Shown here piece after piece: positions 31,277 through 41,177 of a stretch of DNA of 64,000 nt. Each line of letters starts with the position of its first letter. Positions within the stretch are counted from its first letter, which is position 1. The stretch lies in contig OY723238.1 of NCBI GenBank assembly GCA_963210315.1, positions 62,001-126,000 on the forward strand, read 5' to 3'. The translations under genes were made by a program, and so were the position numbers. This DNA is from Rhynchopus euleeides. Lineage: Eukaryota > Euglenozoa > Diplonemea > Diplonemida > Diplonemidae. Under the pieces are notes generated by a model. It searched no databases. It was not told the origin of the DNA and saw only the letters and a program-made list of their open reading frames with translations.

Positions 31277-33447
31277 TCAGTAGGAGATCACCTCCAGGTC
31301 CTCCTCGCTGACCAGCAGCAGGATAGGCTTCTTAGGGCCGAACTCGCCGAGGAACCGAACCCTATACTTTCGGCCGGACTGTGGGTGTGGTGGGTGGGGT
31401 GGTGGTGGGTATGTGTCCAGTGACTGTGTTACAACGGTAGACGGTAGGGTCCCTCTCGTGGGCGAAATGTTGAAATACCGTAAACGTCATGTATATGGAA
31501 TTAGAAGAGGTTTTGGCCGGTCCGTTCCAAAATATACACAGGGTCAGTTGGGGGGTGGTGAGGATGGCTTGCCTCAGGAAGCACCCGAAAAGTGCACGGG
31601 GCAGGCCCCGCCAGGGACTCTGTATGCCATCCGATCACCTCGTCTAAGTCCCCGAGTCGTTGAGGGCCTGTAAATGTTTTGGAACAAGAAGTATTTAGAA
31701 CGCCAACCGACCGGCGTTCCAATCGTTTTTACGTTTACGGTATGTGTGTGCGTGCGGGGGCAGATCCACATGGCTTCATCCACAGCGGCAGATGGATGCC
31801 GCACTGCATGCTGCATACCACAACCTCCGCCACCACCCCGGGGCTCATCTTGTGAATAATCACAGAGTTGCCGACCTTGATGTCATTCGCTGCCTGCACG
31901 CTGCTGCCCTTGACAAGCTTCTTCACATCCTCTGCTCTCGTCACCACAACCTCCAACGCCTCCACCTTGTTGACACGCTGGCGGACCCCACCCCGCCCGG
32001 TGCCGTCCCCTCGCCCGTTTCCGTCCCCTCGGCCGGTATTGCGCAGAGTGCGGATGGGCCTGTCTGTCTGGTCCATCTCTGGCGCCGCCGTCGGCTGTGG
32101 CTGCTGCTGCTGCTGTGGCTCAGAAGTTCGTATCGGTGTTTCGCCCACCTCGCGTATCCACTCGCGGAGCACAGGGAAAGACTCGTGCACATTGCCGTAC
32201 CGTCTGTGGTTGGTGTGTGTGTTGCCAGGACCTTCACCCACCTCCGCCCTTCCAGGCACCGCCTCTCAGCCGTTCTACAAAGCCACACCCGCCTGGACAC
32301 AAGACAACAAAGGCACCTCTCAGGTCAGGTGTACACTGTGTGCTGTTGTGCCTGCATGCATACTTCACGATGGCCGCCAGCAGCTTTTTCGGCCTTTTCG
32401 CGGTTGCCCTCACCAGGGATTCAGCATTTGCGACCTTCCCGGGCAGCATCCGGGATCGGTAAAAGGCCTTCAGCTCTTTAACGGTGCGTATCTCAAGCGA
32501 CTCCACGGGCTCCGCAGTGACAGGCAGCGCAGGTGCCTCGGTGACAGGCACCGCAACGCTCTGGCCAGACCCCGAGGAGGCCTCCTGCTGCCCGTCGTTC
32601 GTACCCTGTTGTCGTTTGACCCCGACCATCCCCGTGTCCGTCCCCTCCTCTTCGCCCAGCACTGTGAAGTCCTGCAGGCGCTGCGTCCGCCGCGGGTCTC
32701 GGAAGACGGGAGACAGGTCTCCTGGCGACTCTATTTGTCGCAGTTTGCTGCACGGGGGTGGGTCGATGGGGAGGGGAGGGGAGGGGGTGGCTCCGCCCCC
32801 TTGCAAAGGCGACATCATGTGCTTCCTTGGGGCTCCTCCTTTGCTGTGCTGAGATGCAGATGCACGCAACAGGGGCAGCCTCCTCGGGAGGAGTCATCCA
32901 CGCTTCACCAAGGGGGGCAAGGCATGAATGACGATGAAAAATAGGAACATATGCCGGATCTTCCTTGTTTGATGCGTTGCCACCCCCAGCACCCCCCAGC
33001 CTGCTGTACGAAACTTTGATGTGGGTAGTGTGGATACCGTGTGAACACGAGGTCGCCATCAGAAGCACACACCTACACTTGATACACATAAGATAAAGGA
33101 AATACATACGTCGCTGCACTCTCCCACTTCACGACATTCTTCAACGTATCCTTCGCTCCGCGGTGGAGGAATTCGAACGTAGACTGCCCAGCACGTCCCA
33201 GGTAGAAGACCCACAGCAGGAAGCTGAAGGCGACAGCGAGGTACACCAGGCGTACCCGCCTGTTGGGCCCCAGGAGCGGTGTGGGGACATCGAGTGGCGG
33301 CGAGCGGGAGTGGGAGTAGTTGAGCTGCTGGCGGAGGAGCTGCTTCTTAACCGAAACCTTCGTCTTGGTCGGCCGCTTCCGGGATGAATCGCCTGACTTT
33401 TTGCCCTTTTTCTTCCCGCTCGGGGGCGGGGAGTCGGTGACGCGCAT
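31277..33447 (-). CDS. Single-pass membrane protein, four exons, unrecognised
   Basis: Exons 33110-33447, 32364-32747, 31819-32203 and 31277-31378, joined by donors GTATGT, GTATGC and GTATGC and acceptors TGCAG, CACAG and CACAG. Phases agree at each junction; 402 aa. The start MRVTDSPPPSG leads into a Lys-rich stretch (GKKKGKKSG) and then one hydrophobic helix near residues 70-90 (VYLAVAFSFLLWVFYLG). The middle is charged and partly low complexity, with a Gln run and an Arg/Gly run. The C-terminal 90 residues look like a small folded domain (NSVIIHKMSPGVVAEVV, then KYRVRFLGEFG). Many basic residues before the helix suggest a cytosolic N-terminus. Function unknown. Confidence 0.72.
31478..31740. 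mobile_element. Inverted-repeat element in the last intron of the 402-aa gene
   Basis: 263 bp flanked by TA. The ends are CCGTAAACGT and its complement ACGTTTACGG, with further inverted similarity inward (GTTCCAAAA and TTTTGGAAC). No coding sequence. It lies wholly inside the intron at 31379-31818, so it need not disturb the protein. Confidence 0.75.
33001..33100 (+). repeat. Dispersed repeat fragment
   Basis: Resembles 38283-38400: both have TTTGATGTGGGT, GTGTGAACACGAG or TGTGAACACGAG, GAAGCAC and CCTACACTT. It lies inside an intron of the 402-aa gene. Confidence 0.45.
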
Positions 33448-35250
33448 GCAAAAGAACCCGTCTTGGAAGCACGCGGGCCGCTCAAGGCACCGCGCTGCCA
33501 AACAACGGGGGGGGGAAGGGTGGCACCCTCTCAACACAGCGCCATCGCACACCTCTGCAGAGTGCGGCAGGCACTGCGGAGGTAGGCAGGCTGCCCAGGG
33601 CGCTCCCCCCCCGGTGTGCCTGCTGCGGTGGTGTGGTGTGCTGTGGCGGGTGCCAGGACTGCCGAGGGGCTGTGCGCACCAACCCGCATCAATGCAGCAA
33701 CAAATGTCAAAACACCAAAACAAACTCCCCGCCCGGAGCTCTCTGTGGACCACCAATAGCACAGGGGGCTCGGGGCCTGGGGTATGGGGTCAGGGGGAAG
33801 GGGCGGGGCATGGGGGGGGCACAGCAGGCAACTGTCATGTTCAGACAGGCGACAGAAACGGATCACACCCCCGAACACACGGAGGGGGTGTTGGTCCGAT
33901 AGTATGTTACAGCACCCGCTGTTGGTGCGACGAACAGAGCCCTCAGGCTGCAAGGCCTCGCAGGAGTATAAGGTACTGCGACCATAGAGGGACATCCTCC
34001 CGACACAGAGGAGCTGTTCCCCTTGGTGGGAGGGGGGGGGGGGCTGCCAGACGGGAGTATTCGCGTTGCAATCACTGTGCGTTGCATGTGCCGAAGCAGT
34101 GCCACAACAGCGCAGGGGTTGGTGTGCGATCCGCACCGCCGTGCAATGAAATACCCCCCTCCCCCTCCCCTACCCCGTTGGTGTTTTGTTTTATGCGCAC
34201 TTCACAAATTCTCGGATGAACAATTGGCAGAAAAATAGCTCACGGAGGGAAGGGTTTGCTCGAAAATGCGGGAAAGGTGGGGAAGTGTCGCCGCGCTCGT
34301 TCTGCACTTTTGCTTCCGTTTCTTTGATGCGGTGACGCTTCCACACTCCCTGCTGCTGATGGGCACAGAACAAAATCACGTGACACGTCCCGCCACCACG
34401 TGTGCAGAAAGCAAGGTTGAGCTGCCTCAAAAACCGGTTACAACGTGACACTGTTTGACACAGTGACACAGTCGTGTCAATTGTGAGGCACACACACAGC
34501 TCGACCTCTAAGCACCTCCAAGCATCTTGTGCAGCAGTCCTGTGCCAAGGCCTTATTGAACCCCCCACACCCCCACCCAACCCCCCTCATCACCCGTCAG
34601 CGGTTTCACAGAGTCCTCCTTCCGGACCATTGTTGCAGCGACTGTACCACTCAGACACGTTCGCTGTTTCCGGGCACACTGCCTCAGCACAAGAACAGAG
34701 CACACGTGAGGGGCAATAACAGTCTCGGTGTGGGGGCATTGGGGGTGAGAAATCGCAACACAAAGACAATAAGGCGGAATGCCTTGCTGGGTCGGACCTG
34801 GACACTGGCCCCAGAATCGTTCAAATCGTTCAAAATTACGGACTCGGAGAGAGAGAGAGAGTCGGCACCTGCCGCTCACAACGCCTGTCGAGAAGAACCA
34901 GATCTGTAGTGCTGTGCTAGGGAGGATGGCAGGGGGAGGGAGAGGGGGAGAGGCTCCCACCCCCTGAGGGAGTGTCCGGCGCGCGGGGGGGGTAGGGGGG
35001 GAGGCAAAGAAATAACACGAGCGACACAGACGGCGAAGGAGTAATTCGAGCCGTGCGAAGGGGGTGGGGGGGAAGAATGCAGCGATTCTTGCACCCCGCC
35101 CACCCCGCCACAGGGGCCACACGGCAGTCCGCCCGCCAGACTCCACCTTTCTTGGGTTCGCGAAGCGGGGGGGGGGGGGGGGTCCAGACCTCTCCCGCCG
35201 CTCGGAGAGCGGGACCCACCGCACAGCATCATGGCACGGGATGCACATAC
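33448..35250. other. Region without assigned exons
   Basis: The 35251-36104 exon ends with a donor (GTATGTGC, phase 2), so at least one further exon of that gene should lie here on the minus strand. I could not identify it with confidence. A SINE-like fragment lies at 34285-34345. Confidence 0.45.
34285..34345 (+). repeat. Dispersed SINE-like repeat, 5' part
   Basis: Shares GACGCTTCCACACTC and CTGCTGATG with 56360-56440, and a GCGTTGACGCTTCCAC-like stretch with 38255-38275. Confidence 0.5.
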
Positions 35251-36104
35251 GGGAAGCTCCGCTGGACCTCCTGGAATGACAGCGTGATAGCCGCAAGATT
35301 CCGTGTCGAGCGGTGGAATGTTGTCATCGACGCCTCCGCCTGCGACGCGAACCCTTTTGCCCTGCCTTGCATCGTGTCGGCCACCCGGCAGCTGTGCCCG
35401 GTCAGCGTCTGGTGCAGCTCCTTGTTGGCTGTGTGGAGGTTGAGATTAGCCTGACGCAGCTTCTTGAGGTGGGGCGGCAAGGATCTGCCGTCAGAGAAGG
35501 AGTCCGACACGAGCGTCACCCGCTCGGCGTACTTCTGGCGCAGCTTCTCCTGCAGAATCGACGAGGTCCGCGCCTTCCGCTTGTCGAGCCACCCGGCCAC
35601 ACCGTCGAGCAGCGACGTGCCACCTCCCCCGGCAGTTGCCGTCGCACTTGCATCACTCCCAACGGCGCTTCCCTCGTCACCTGCTGGCGCAGCCTTCGTC
35701 ACCTGCACGGTGACAGTATTGTCGGTTGGCGCGTCAGGCGCAGGTGCTTCCTCGCCTGCGTCGTCAGCAGGATCGGCCACCGCCACAGGCGTGTCTGCCG
35801 GTTGGCTCTCCACAGCTTGCAACGGCGGCTCCTCTGCAGGCGGTTCGGCGGCAGGCACAGGCGCAGGGGAGGGCACGTCGGGCACAGCCGGCAGCGCCTC
35901 GTCGTCGCTCTCGATGTCCTCCCCCTCCACCTCGATCCCCTTCGGCGCTGCGGCGGGCGGCGACGCAGACCTCCCTTGCGAATGCGAAGCCTCTGTCTTC
36001 GCAGGGGTTACGGGTGTCGGCGGGGCGGCCTCGTGCACCTCAGCAGTCACCGCTGGCACATCTGGGAACGTCTCACCCTCGCTCTCTTCGCCGTCGTACT
36101 CCAT
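35251..36104 (-). CDS. Acidic Pro-rich protein with C-terminal helical domain (3' exon missing)
   Basis: First exon only: start MEYDGEESEG at 36104, donor GTATGTGC at 35250, phase 2, giving 284 codons plus 2 nt. Residues 1-165 are Ala/Pro/Glu-rich and probably disordered. The last 120 are helical and amphipathic (WLDKRKARTSSILQEKLR, then HLKKLRQANLNLHTANKEL), followed by a Gln/Ala/Met-rich helix. The pattern is reminiscent of a BAR-type or other three-helix coiled-coil domain, but that is only a suggestion. Reading on without splicing gives a short tail and a stop (to 35229). The downstream exon was not found. Confidence 0.6.
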
Positions 36105-36249
36105 CGTGTGGTGCCCTGCCTGTCGGGTGGTGATGGGGCAGCAAGCATTGTGATCCGCGCCGTGACGGGTGTGTAGATGAGACAGGCAGGGGCGTGTCGA
36201 CCCCCGACTCCACTGGCAGGTGGCACAGGACGCGACGTGGTGGGGTGCA

Positions 36250-36413
36250 TGGGAGGGGTGGGGGCAGAGGCTGTCTGGAAGCACTGTGTCATCCTGAGCA
36301 GTCGCACCTCAGATGCAGTGCACGCTGCCTCCAACCAGCAGGGTCAGGAGGTGCTGTGCTGCGAGGCAACGAGCAAGGCAGTGCACCGCAAGCACACAAG
36401 CAGAACAGGTTGC
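36250..36413 (-). repeat. Conserved 3' flank of UBL-WD40 genes
   Basis: Follows copy 4 and ends about 150 bp before the start of the acidic Pro-rich gene. Confidence 0.85.
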
Positions 36414-37568
36414 CTAAGTGCTGCCCTCACCCGGAACGTCACACACAGCACGCACATTCACAGAAGACTCGATAGCTGCGAAAACCCACCTCCCACAGGG
36501 GCTGAGTGCAACACCTTCACCTTCTGACTGCACTTGTCCCAAGCACTGCAAGGTGCTGAGGCTGAACAACCTGGTGCAGCCATAAAAGAACACTGCCACA
36601 ACCTCGCCTGGCTGTGACACGGCAAGCTGGTACGGGGGAACAGAGAGAGCGACAGTACGGATGCAGGTGAGGGTGGTTGTGCACCACACCTTCAGTGACT
36701 TGTCACCAGAGCCCGACAGCAGGTGCTGCTCGTCCTGAATCAGGGCAACACTGTACACAGAACCCGTGTGCTCAGACAGGGTGTCGGTGTGGGTGAGGGT
36801 GCTGATGTCATACACACGGATGGTCTTGTCCTCTGACCCGGTGAAGATCCTCGTAGTTGACACTGCAATCCCACTAACATCACCGCTGTGCCCTTCCAGC
36901 ACTGTGGCACTTGGTGTGCCCTCCAAGTCCCACACACACACCTTCCCACCGGCGCCACCCGACACGAGACGTCCACAGTGTGTCCACCCTGCACTCCACA
37001 CTGCTGTGCCGTGCTCCTCCAGACACCACACCTGTTCCCACGTTGCTGTCAGCCACACGCAGATGGTGCTGTCCTCTGAGCACGTTGCCAGCCACCTCCC
37101 ACAGACTGAGAATGTGGTGTACAGTATGGGTTTCACCCCATGTGTGAGATCCGCCACCACACCAGCAGTCGTGGTGTCAAACACAGTGATGTGTCCTTCA
37201 TCGTAGCCGACTGAACACAGGGTGCCACACCTCGACAGTGTGACGAAACAGACCAGGCTGTCCTGATGCTCAGAGTTGTAGACAGCGGGAGCGTTGACGT
37301 GTGGCCACCTGCGGACGAGCTGGACGGGATCCCCAACCTCGAGACCCGTGTTGGCAACGCGCTCTGCATCGTCCAGGTCCTCGTCACACCCTTCGATGCG
37401 TGCCGCCAGCCCTGCAGCCTCCCGGTCTGCGTTGATGGAACCCGCGAACATCTCCTTGACCGCATCCGCCTTCAGGCTGAGCACGGTCCCGCCATCCGCA
37501 ACACCGACGACACAGCTCCGCCCGCTCTCCACATGACGCACTGACACTTCCACGGTGGGGCCGTCCAT
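36414..37568 (-). CDS. UBL-WD40 protein, copy 4
   Basis: 384 aa if translation starts at MDGPTVEVSVRHV (37568). The usual ATG has been separated from the body by a 416-bp insertion, which supplies this replacement start. Otherwise the structure is UBL plus propeller. Variable patches: HGTAVWS, HSGDVSG, HTGSVYS and GVKPILY. It has GSGDKSLKVW where others have SCSEDKSLRVW, and ALIQDEQ where others have ALTQDEQ. It shares HSGDVSG with copy 5 and the GDPVQLV UBL end with copy 3. Because the start now lies in inserted DNA, expression may differ from the other copies. Confidence 0.8.
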   Translation of the reverse strand: MDGPTVEVSVRHVESGRSCVVGVADGGTVLSLKADAVKEMFAGSINADREAAGLAARIEGCDEDLDDAERVANTGLEVGDPVQLVRRWPHVNAPAVYNSEHQDSLVCFVTLSRCGTLCSVGYDEGHITVFDTTTAGVVADLTHGVKPILYTTFSVCGRWLATCSEDSTICVWLTATWEQVWCLEEHGTAVWSAGWTHCGRLVSGGAGGKVCVWDLEGTPSATVLEGHSGDVSGIAVSTTRIFTGSEDKTIRVYDISTLTHTDTLSEHTGSVYSVALIQDEQHLLSGSGDKSLKVWCTTTLTCIRTVALSVPPYQLAVSQPGEVVAVFFYGCTRLFSLSTLQCLGQVQSEGEGVALSPCGRWVFAAIESSVNVRAVCDVPGEGST

Positions 37569-37968
37569 GCCTGTGGTGGGGTAGTTGGGAGGAGGGGTCG
37601 GGGTGGTTGTCGGGTTGCAACCTCCACACAACGTCACAGACAAGACCCCCACAGTTGCAAGATACACCTCATGTTCTCTGTTGCACAGACTCTTCGACAC
37701 AGCGCCACCTGAAGCGTGTTTCCTGCATGCTTGCTGTGCACACACCGCCACAACAAACGGGGGAACCATACTCTTGCTGGGTTCGACCCGGTCCGCCGTG
37801 ACGCGACGCCTCTTCGACAGCGGGTGTGTGTCAGTGTGGAGTGAAGCGCTCTGTGGGGGTGTGCCCGGCGCTGCTGCGGGGGGCGTCGCGCACCTCGCCT
37901 TCTTCCCGCCCCTCGCAGGCATGGCGCCGGGAGGTGGCTGTGTGGGAGGTGGTGTGCGGACACTTCCA
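37553..37968. mobile_element. 416-bp insertion at the copy 4 start, with 10-bp direct repeats
   Basis: The 10-bp sequence GACACTTCCA occurs at both ends (37543-37552 and 37959-37968); in the other copies it occurs once at this point. The inserted 406 bp are absent from all other copies. They contain GGGTTCGACCCGG, which resembles a tRNA B box, but I see no clear A box. There are no convincing inverted ends. It may be a SINE-like insertion or another short transposed segment. Splicing it out with GT...AG ends would put the frame out, so I do not call it an intron. Confidence 0.6.
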
Positions 37969-39340
37969 TCCTTCCCCTCTCTTCCCCTCAACGACAACCC
38001 AACGTCCTCACACACTGACGTGCTGTTCTGAAAGGGGGGATGGTGCTGTGACGCCAAGGAACCCGGATGGTTGACAAGCAAGGACACGCGCATGGTGTCA
38101 CACGGCACAGGGCACGGGGAAGCGAGGTCGGAGGGGCTTGGGAGGGTGGGGGCAGAGGCTGTCTGGAAGCACTGTGTCATCCTGAGCAGCAACCTGTGCT
38201 TCCGACAGCCTTCTTTGCTCGAGAAAAGCGTAGCAACCGTGCTTCCTTCTTCCTTAATGATGCGTTGACGCTTCCACCACCCTAGAGCCTGCTGCTTTGA
38301 TGTGGGTGTGGAGCACATGTGAACACGAGATAGCTAGACACACAGAAAAGGAACAGGATCGTCGGAAGCACTCCTACACTTTTACGCATCATAAATGTGC
38401 TCAACCACCGGTCAGCGGAAAAACACGACTGACGCACGCACACCTCAACCAACGCGACACATTCCTTGGTAACGTTGGAGCAGCGGATATGCGTCGTACA
38501 GGCTGTACGAGAACGCAATCCAAGTCGTTGTCCATGTCATACCGCACGGGCGTGATCAGCTCCCATGTTCTTTAAAGTAGGGAAAGACATGTGAAATTCT
38601 TGGGTCTCTGGTTTGTGTCGGAGGATAGAAAAGGGAAAGGGGGTGAGGTAAACATTCTGAGATCTCAGAGAGAGTGGTTGTACTTGTTAATCGCTTCCAC
38701 TATCTCGATCACAACCAATTTCTTTGGACACACACACCCAACCTTGGGCTTTTGCAAGAAAAGACGACGAAGGACGTCTGACTTGCTGTGAAGCCTCACC
38801 GAAAAAACCCTTGATGACGAAATACACAAATCTCCTGGCTGATGAAGGTGTGGTGGTGTGCTGAGTGTAGAGCACGGAACGCCTCCTCAAAACCGATCCT
38901 GAAAAATTTCCAATCCCATCTTGCAATGTCTTCGAAAAAACTAAAGGCCGGAGGCTCCCCGAAGGAAGCTAAACACCGCTGCAAGCACCCCAATGAGGAG
39001 GATCATGATCAGAGCACTCGTCGCATCGGTACCACCATGTACCCAACACCGCTGTGTCCATCAGACGGGAAAGTATCTTGCCACTGGGACTGCTCCCTCA
39101 CCGATGTTCGGAGGATGGACTTGAAACAGATGCCTTTGAACTGTACGAAACCCGTTTGCATCAATTGACCATTCTGTGACGGTCGTGAAAACATGGGCGA
39201 CGGAGGAGGAGGGGTTGCAACGCGGATGCTATGATGCCCCTCGTTGTGAATGAGAGGATGGGAAGCAGGGCAACGCAGACATATACGACGTGTGCCGCAC
39301 AGGGCATGGGTTCCTGACACAGAACAGGCACAGCGGTTGG
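37969..39340. repeat. Spacer of the second WD40 block, with insertions
   Basis: Aligns with 6634-7570. Extra DNA is present at about 38221-38409, 38472-38684 and 38846-38955. The first insertion resembles the dispersed repeat at 33001-33100. The second contains an 18S-like motif (see findings). No gene. Confidence 0.7.
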
Positions 39341-39510
39341 AGGGGCTTGGGAGGGTGGGGGCAGAGGCTGTCTGGAAGCACTGTGGCATCCTGAGCAGTC
39401 GCACCTCAGATGCAGTGCACGCTGCCTCCAACCAGCAGGGTCAGGAGGTGCTGTGCTGCGAGGCAACGAGCAAGGCAGTGCACCGCAAGCACACAAGCAG
39501 AACAGGTTGC
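39341..39510 (-). repeat. Conserved 3' flank of UBL-WD40 genes
   Basis: Follows copy 5; nearly identical to 7571-7745, which follows copy 3. Confidence 0.85.
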
Positions 39511-40653
39511 CTAAGTGCTGCCCTCACCCGGAACGTCACACACAGCACGCACACGAACAGAACGACTCCTTGATGTGAAGACCCACCTCCCACAGGGGCT
39601 GAGGGCGACACCTTCACCCCGGTATGAATCCACTTGTCCCAAGCACTCCAAGGTGCTGAGGATGTACAACTTGGTGTGGTTAGAAAAGGACACGACCACA
39701 GCATCACCTGGCTGTGACACCGCAAGTTGGTACGGAGTAAAAGAGAGAGCGACAGTACGGATGCAGGTGAGGGTGGTTGTGCACCACACCTTCAGTGACT
39801 TGTCTTCAGAGCACGACACCAGGTGCTGCTCGTCCTGAGTCAGGGCAATATGGTACACAGCATTCGTGTGCTCAGACAGGGTGTCGGTGTGGGTGAGGGT
39901 GCTGATGTCATACACACGGATCGTCATGTCGCCTGACCCGGTGAAGATCCTCGTAGTTGACACTTCGATCCCACTAACATCACCGTTGTGCCCCTCCAGC
40001 ACTGTGGCACTTGGTGTGCCCTCCAAGTCCCACACACACACCTTCCCATCACTGTCACCCGACACGAGACGTCCACAGTGTGTCCACTCTGTACGAAACA
40101 CATATCTGTCGTGCTCCTCCAGACACCATGCCTGTTCCCACGTTGCTGTCAGCCACACGCAGATGGTCTTGTCCCAAGAGCACGTTGCCAGCCACCTCCC
40201 ACAGACTGAGAATACGGTGCGACAGATGGATGCCACCCCATGTGTGAGGTGCGCCACCACACCAGCAGTCGTGGTGTCAAAGACAGTGATGTGTCCGGAC
40301 GCGCAGCCCACTGAACACAGGGTGCCACACCTCGACAGTGTGACGGAACGGACCTCCTCGTCCTGATGCTCAGAGTTGTAGACAGCGGGAGCGTTGACGT
40401 GTGGCCACCTGCGGACGAGCTGGACACGATCCCCAACCTCGAGACCCGTGTTGGCAACGCGCTCTGCATCGTCCAGGTCCTCGTCACACCCTTCGATGCG
40501 TGCCGCCAGCCCTGCAGCCTCCCGGTCTGCGTTGATGGAACCCGCGAACATCTCCTTGACCGCATCCGCCTTCAGGCTGAGCACGGTCCCGCCATCCGCA
40601 ACACCGACGACACAGCTCCGCCCGCTCTCCACATGACGCACTGACACTTCCAT
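39511..40653 (-). CDS. UBL-WD40 protein, copy 5
   Basis: 380 aa, start MEVSVRHV. UBL domain as in copy 1. Its propeller is the most divergent at the variable positions: HDRYVFRTEW where others have HDxxVWSAGW, HNGDVSGIEVS, HTNAVYH and GVASICR; also CSWDKTICVW. HTNAVYH is shared with copy 1 (HANAVYH), which lies 38 kb away, rather than with its neighbours. The upstream flank matches copy 3. Function as a binding platform is inferred from the domain only. Confidence 0.85.
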   Translation of the reverse strand: MEVSVRHVESGRSCVVGVADGGTVLSLKADAVKEMFAGSINADREAAGLAARIEGCDEDLDDAERVANTGLEVGDRVQLVRRWPHVNAPAVYNSEHQDEEVRSVTLSRCGTLCSVGCASGHITVFDTTTAGVVAHLTHGVASICRTVFSVCGRWLATCSWDKTICVWLTATWEQAWCLEEHDRYVFRTEWTHCGRLVSGDSDGKVCVWDLEGTPSATVLEGHNGDVSGIEVSTTRIFTGSGDMTIRVYDISTLTHTDTLSEHTNAVYHIALTQDEQHLVSCSEDKSLKVWCTTTLTCIRTVALSFTPYQLAVSQPGDAVVVSFSNHTKLYILSTLECLGQVDSYRGEGVALSPCGRWVFTSRSRSVRVRAVCDVPGEGST

Positions 40654-41177
40654 CCTTCCCCTCAACGACAACCCCACGGTCCTCACACACTAAGGTGCTG
40701 TTCTGGAAAGGGATGATGATTCTGTGTTGGTTGGGCAGGGGACGTGCTGGAGGAGCCTTCCGCCCGTCACTCTCAAGTGTGATGGTGTGCCACACGCTCT
40801 GCTGCGGTGGTGGCGCTGTTCAGCGATGCATCACAATTGCTTGTCGATATGTGGCCCTCCAGCACTGGTGATCGGTGTGTCCGCATGTCCCGCCGACACG
40901 GATTGCTTGATTGCGTAATAAACAGCGATGGCGAGACGAGGGGCAAGATGAGCAACGAGCAAGCGGCGACAGGGGGGGGGGGGTCGGAGTGATCTGCACG
41001 TCCGCATCCCCAAAGGGACCAACCACACACACATGCACTGCTATGATGAGAAATACGCTGCGTGCCCCCCCCCCCCCCCACCACCCCCCCAATCACTCCC
41101 CTTCCTTCTGGAAGGCGCTCTCAGCAATCAAGCCTCCAACCCGCTGCCCAACCCAGGCTGCTGCACCGATGAGAGGG
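40654..41177. other. Intergenic spacer
   Basis: The first 130 bp match the region upstream of copy 3. The rest contains C and G runs and nothing recognised. Confidence 0.5.

Noticed and set aside
34590-34805. Cys-rich frame as the missing last exon of the acidic Pro-rich gene
   Set aside because: A phase-compatible acceptor exists, but it is not distinguishable from chance and the spacer would be over 400 bp.
37553-37968. Intron at the copy 4 start
   Set aside because: GT and AG ends exist, but joining them puts the UBL frame out, and the flanking 10-bp repeat fits insertion better.
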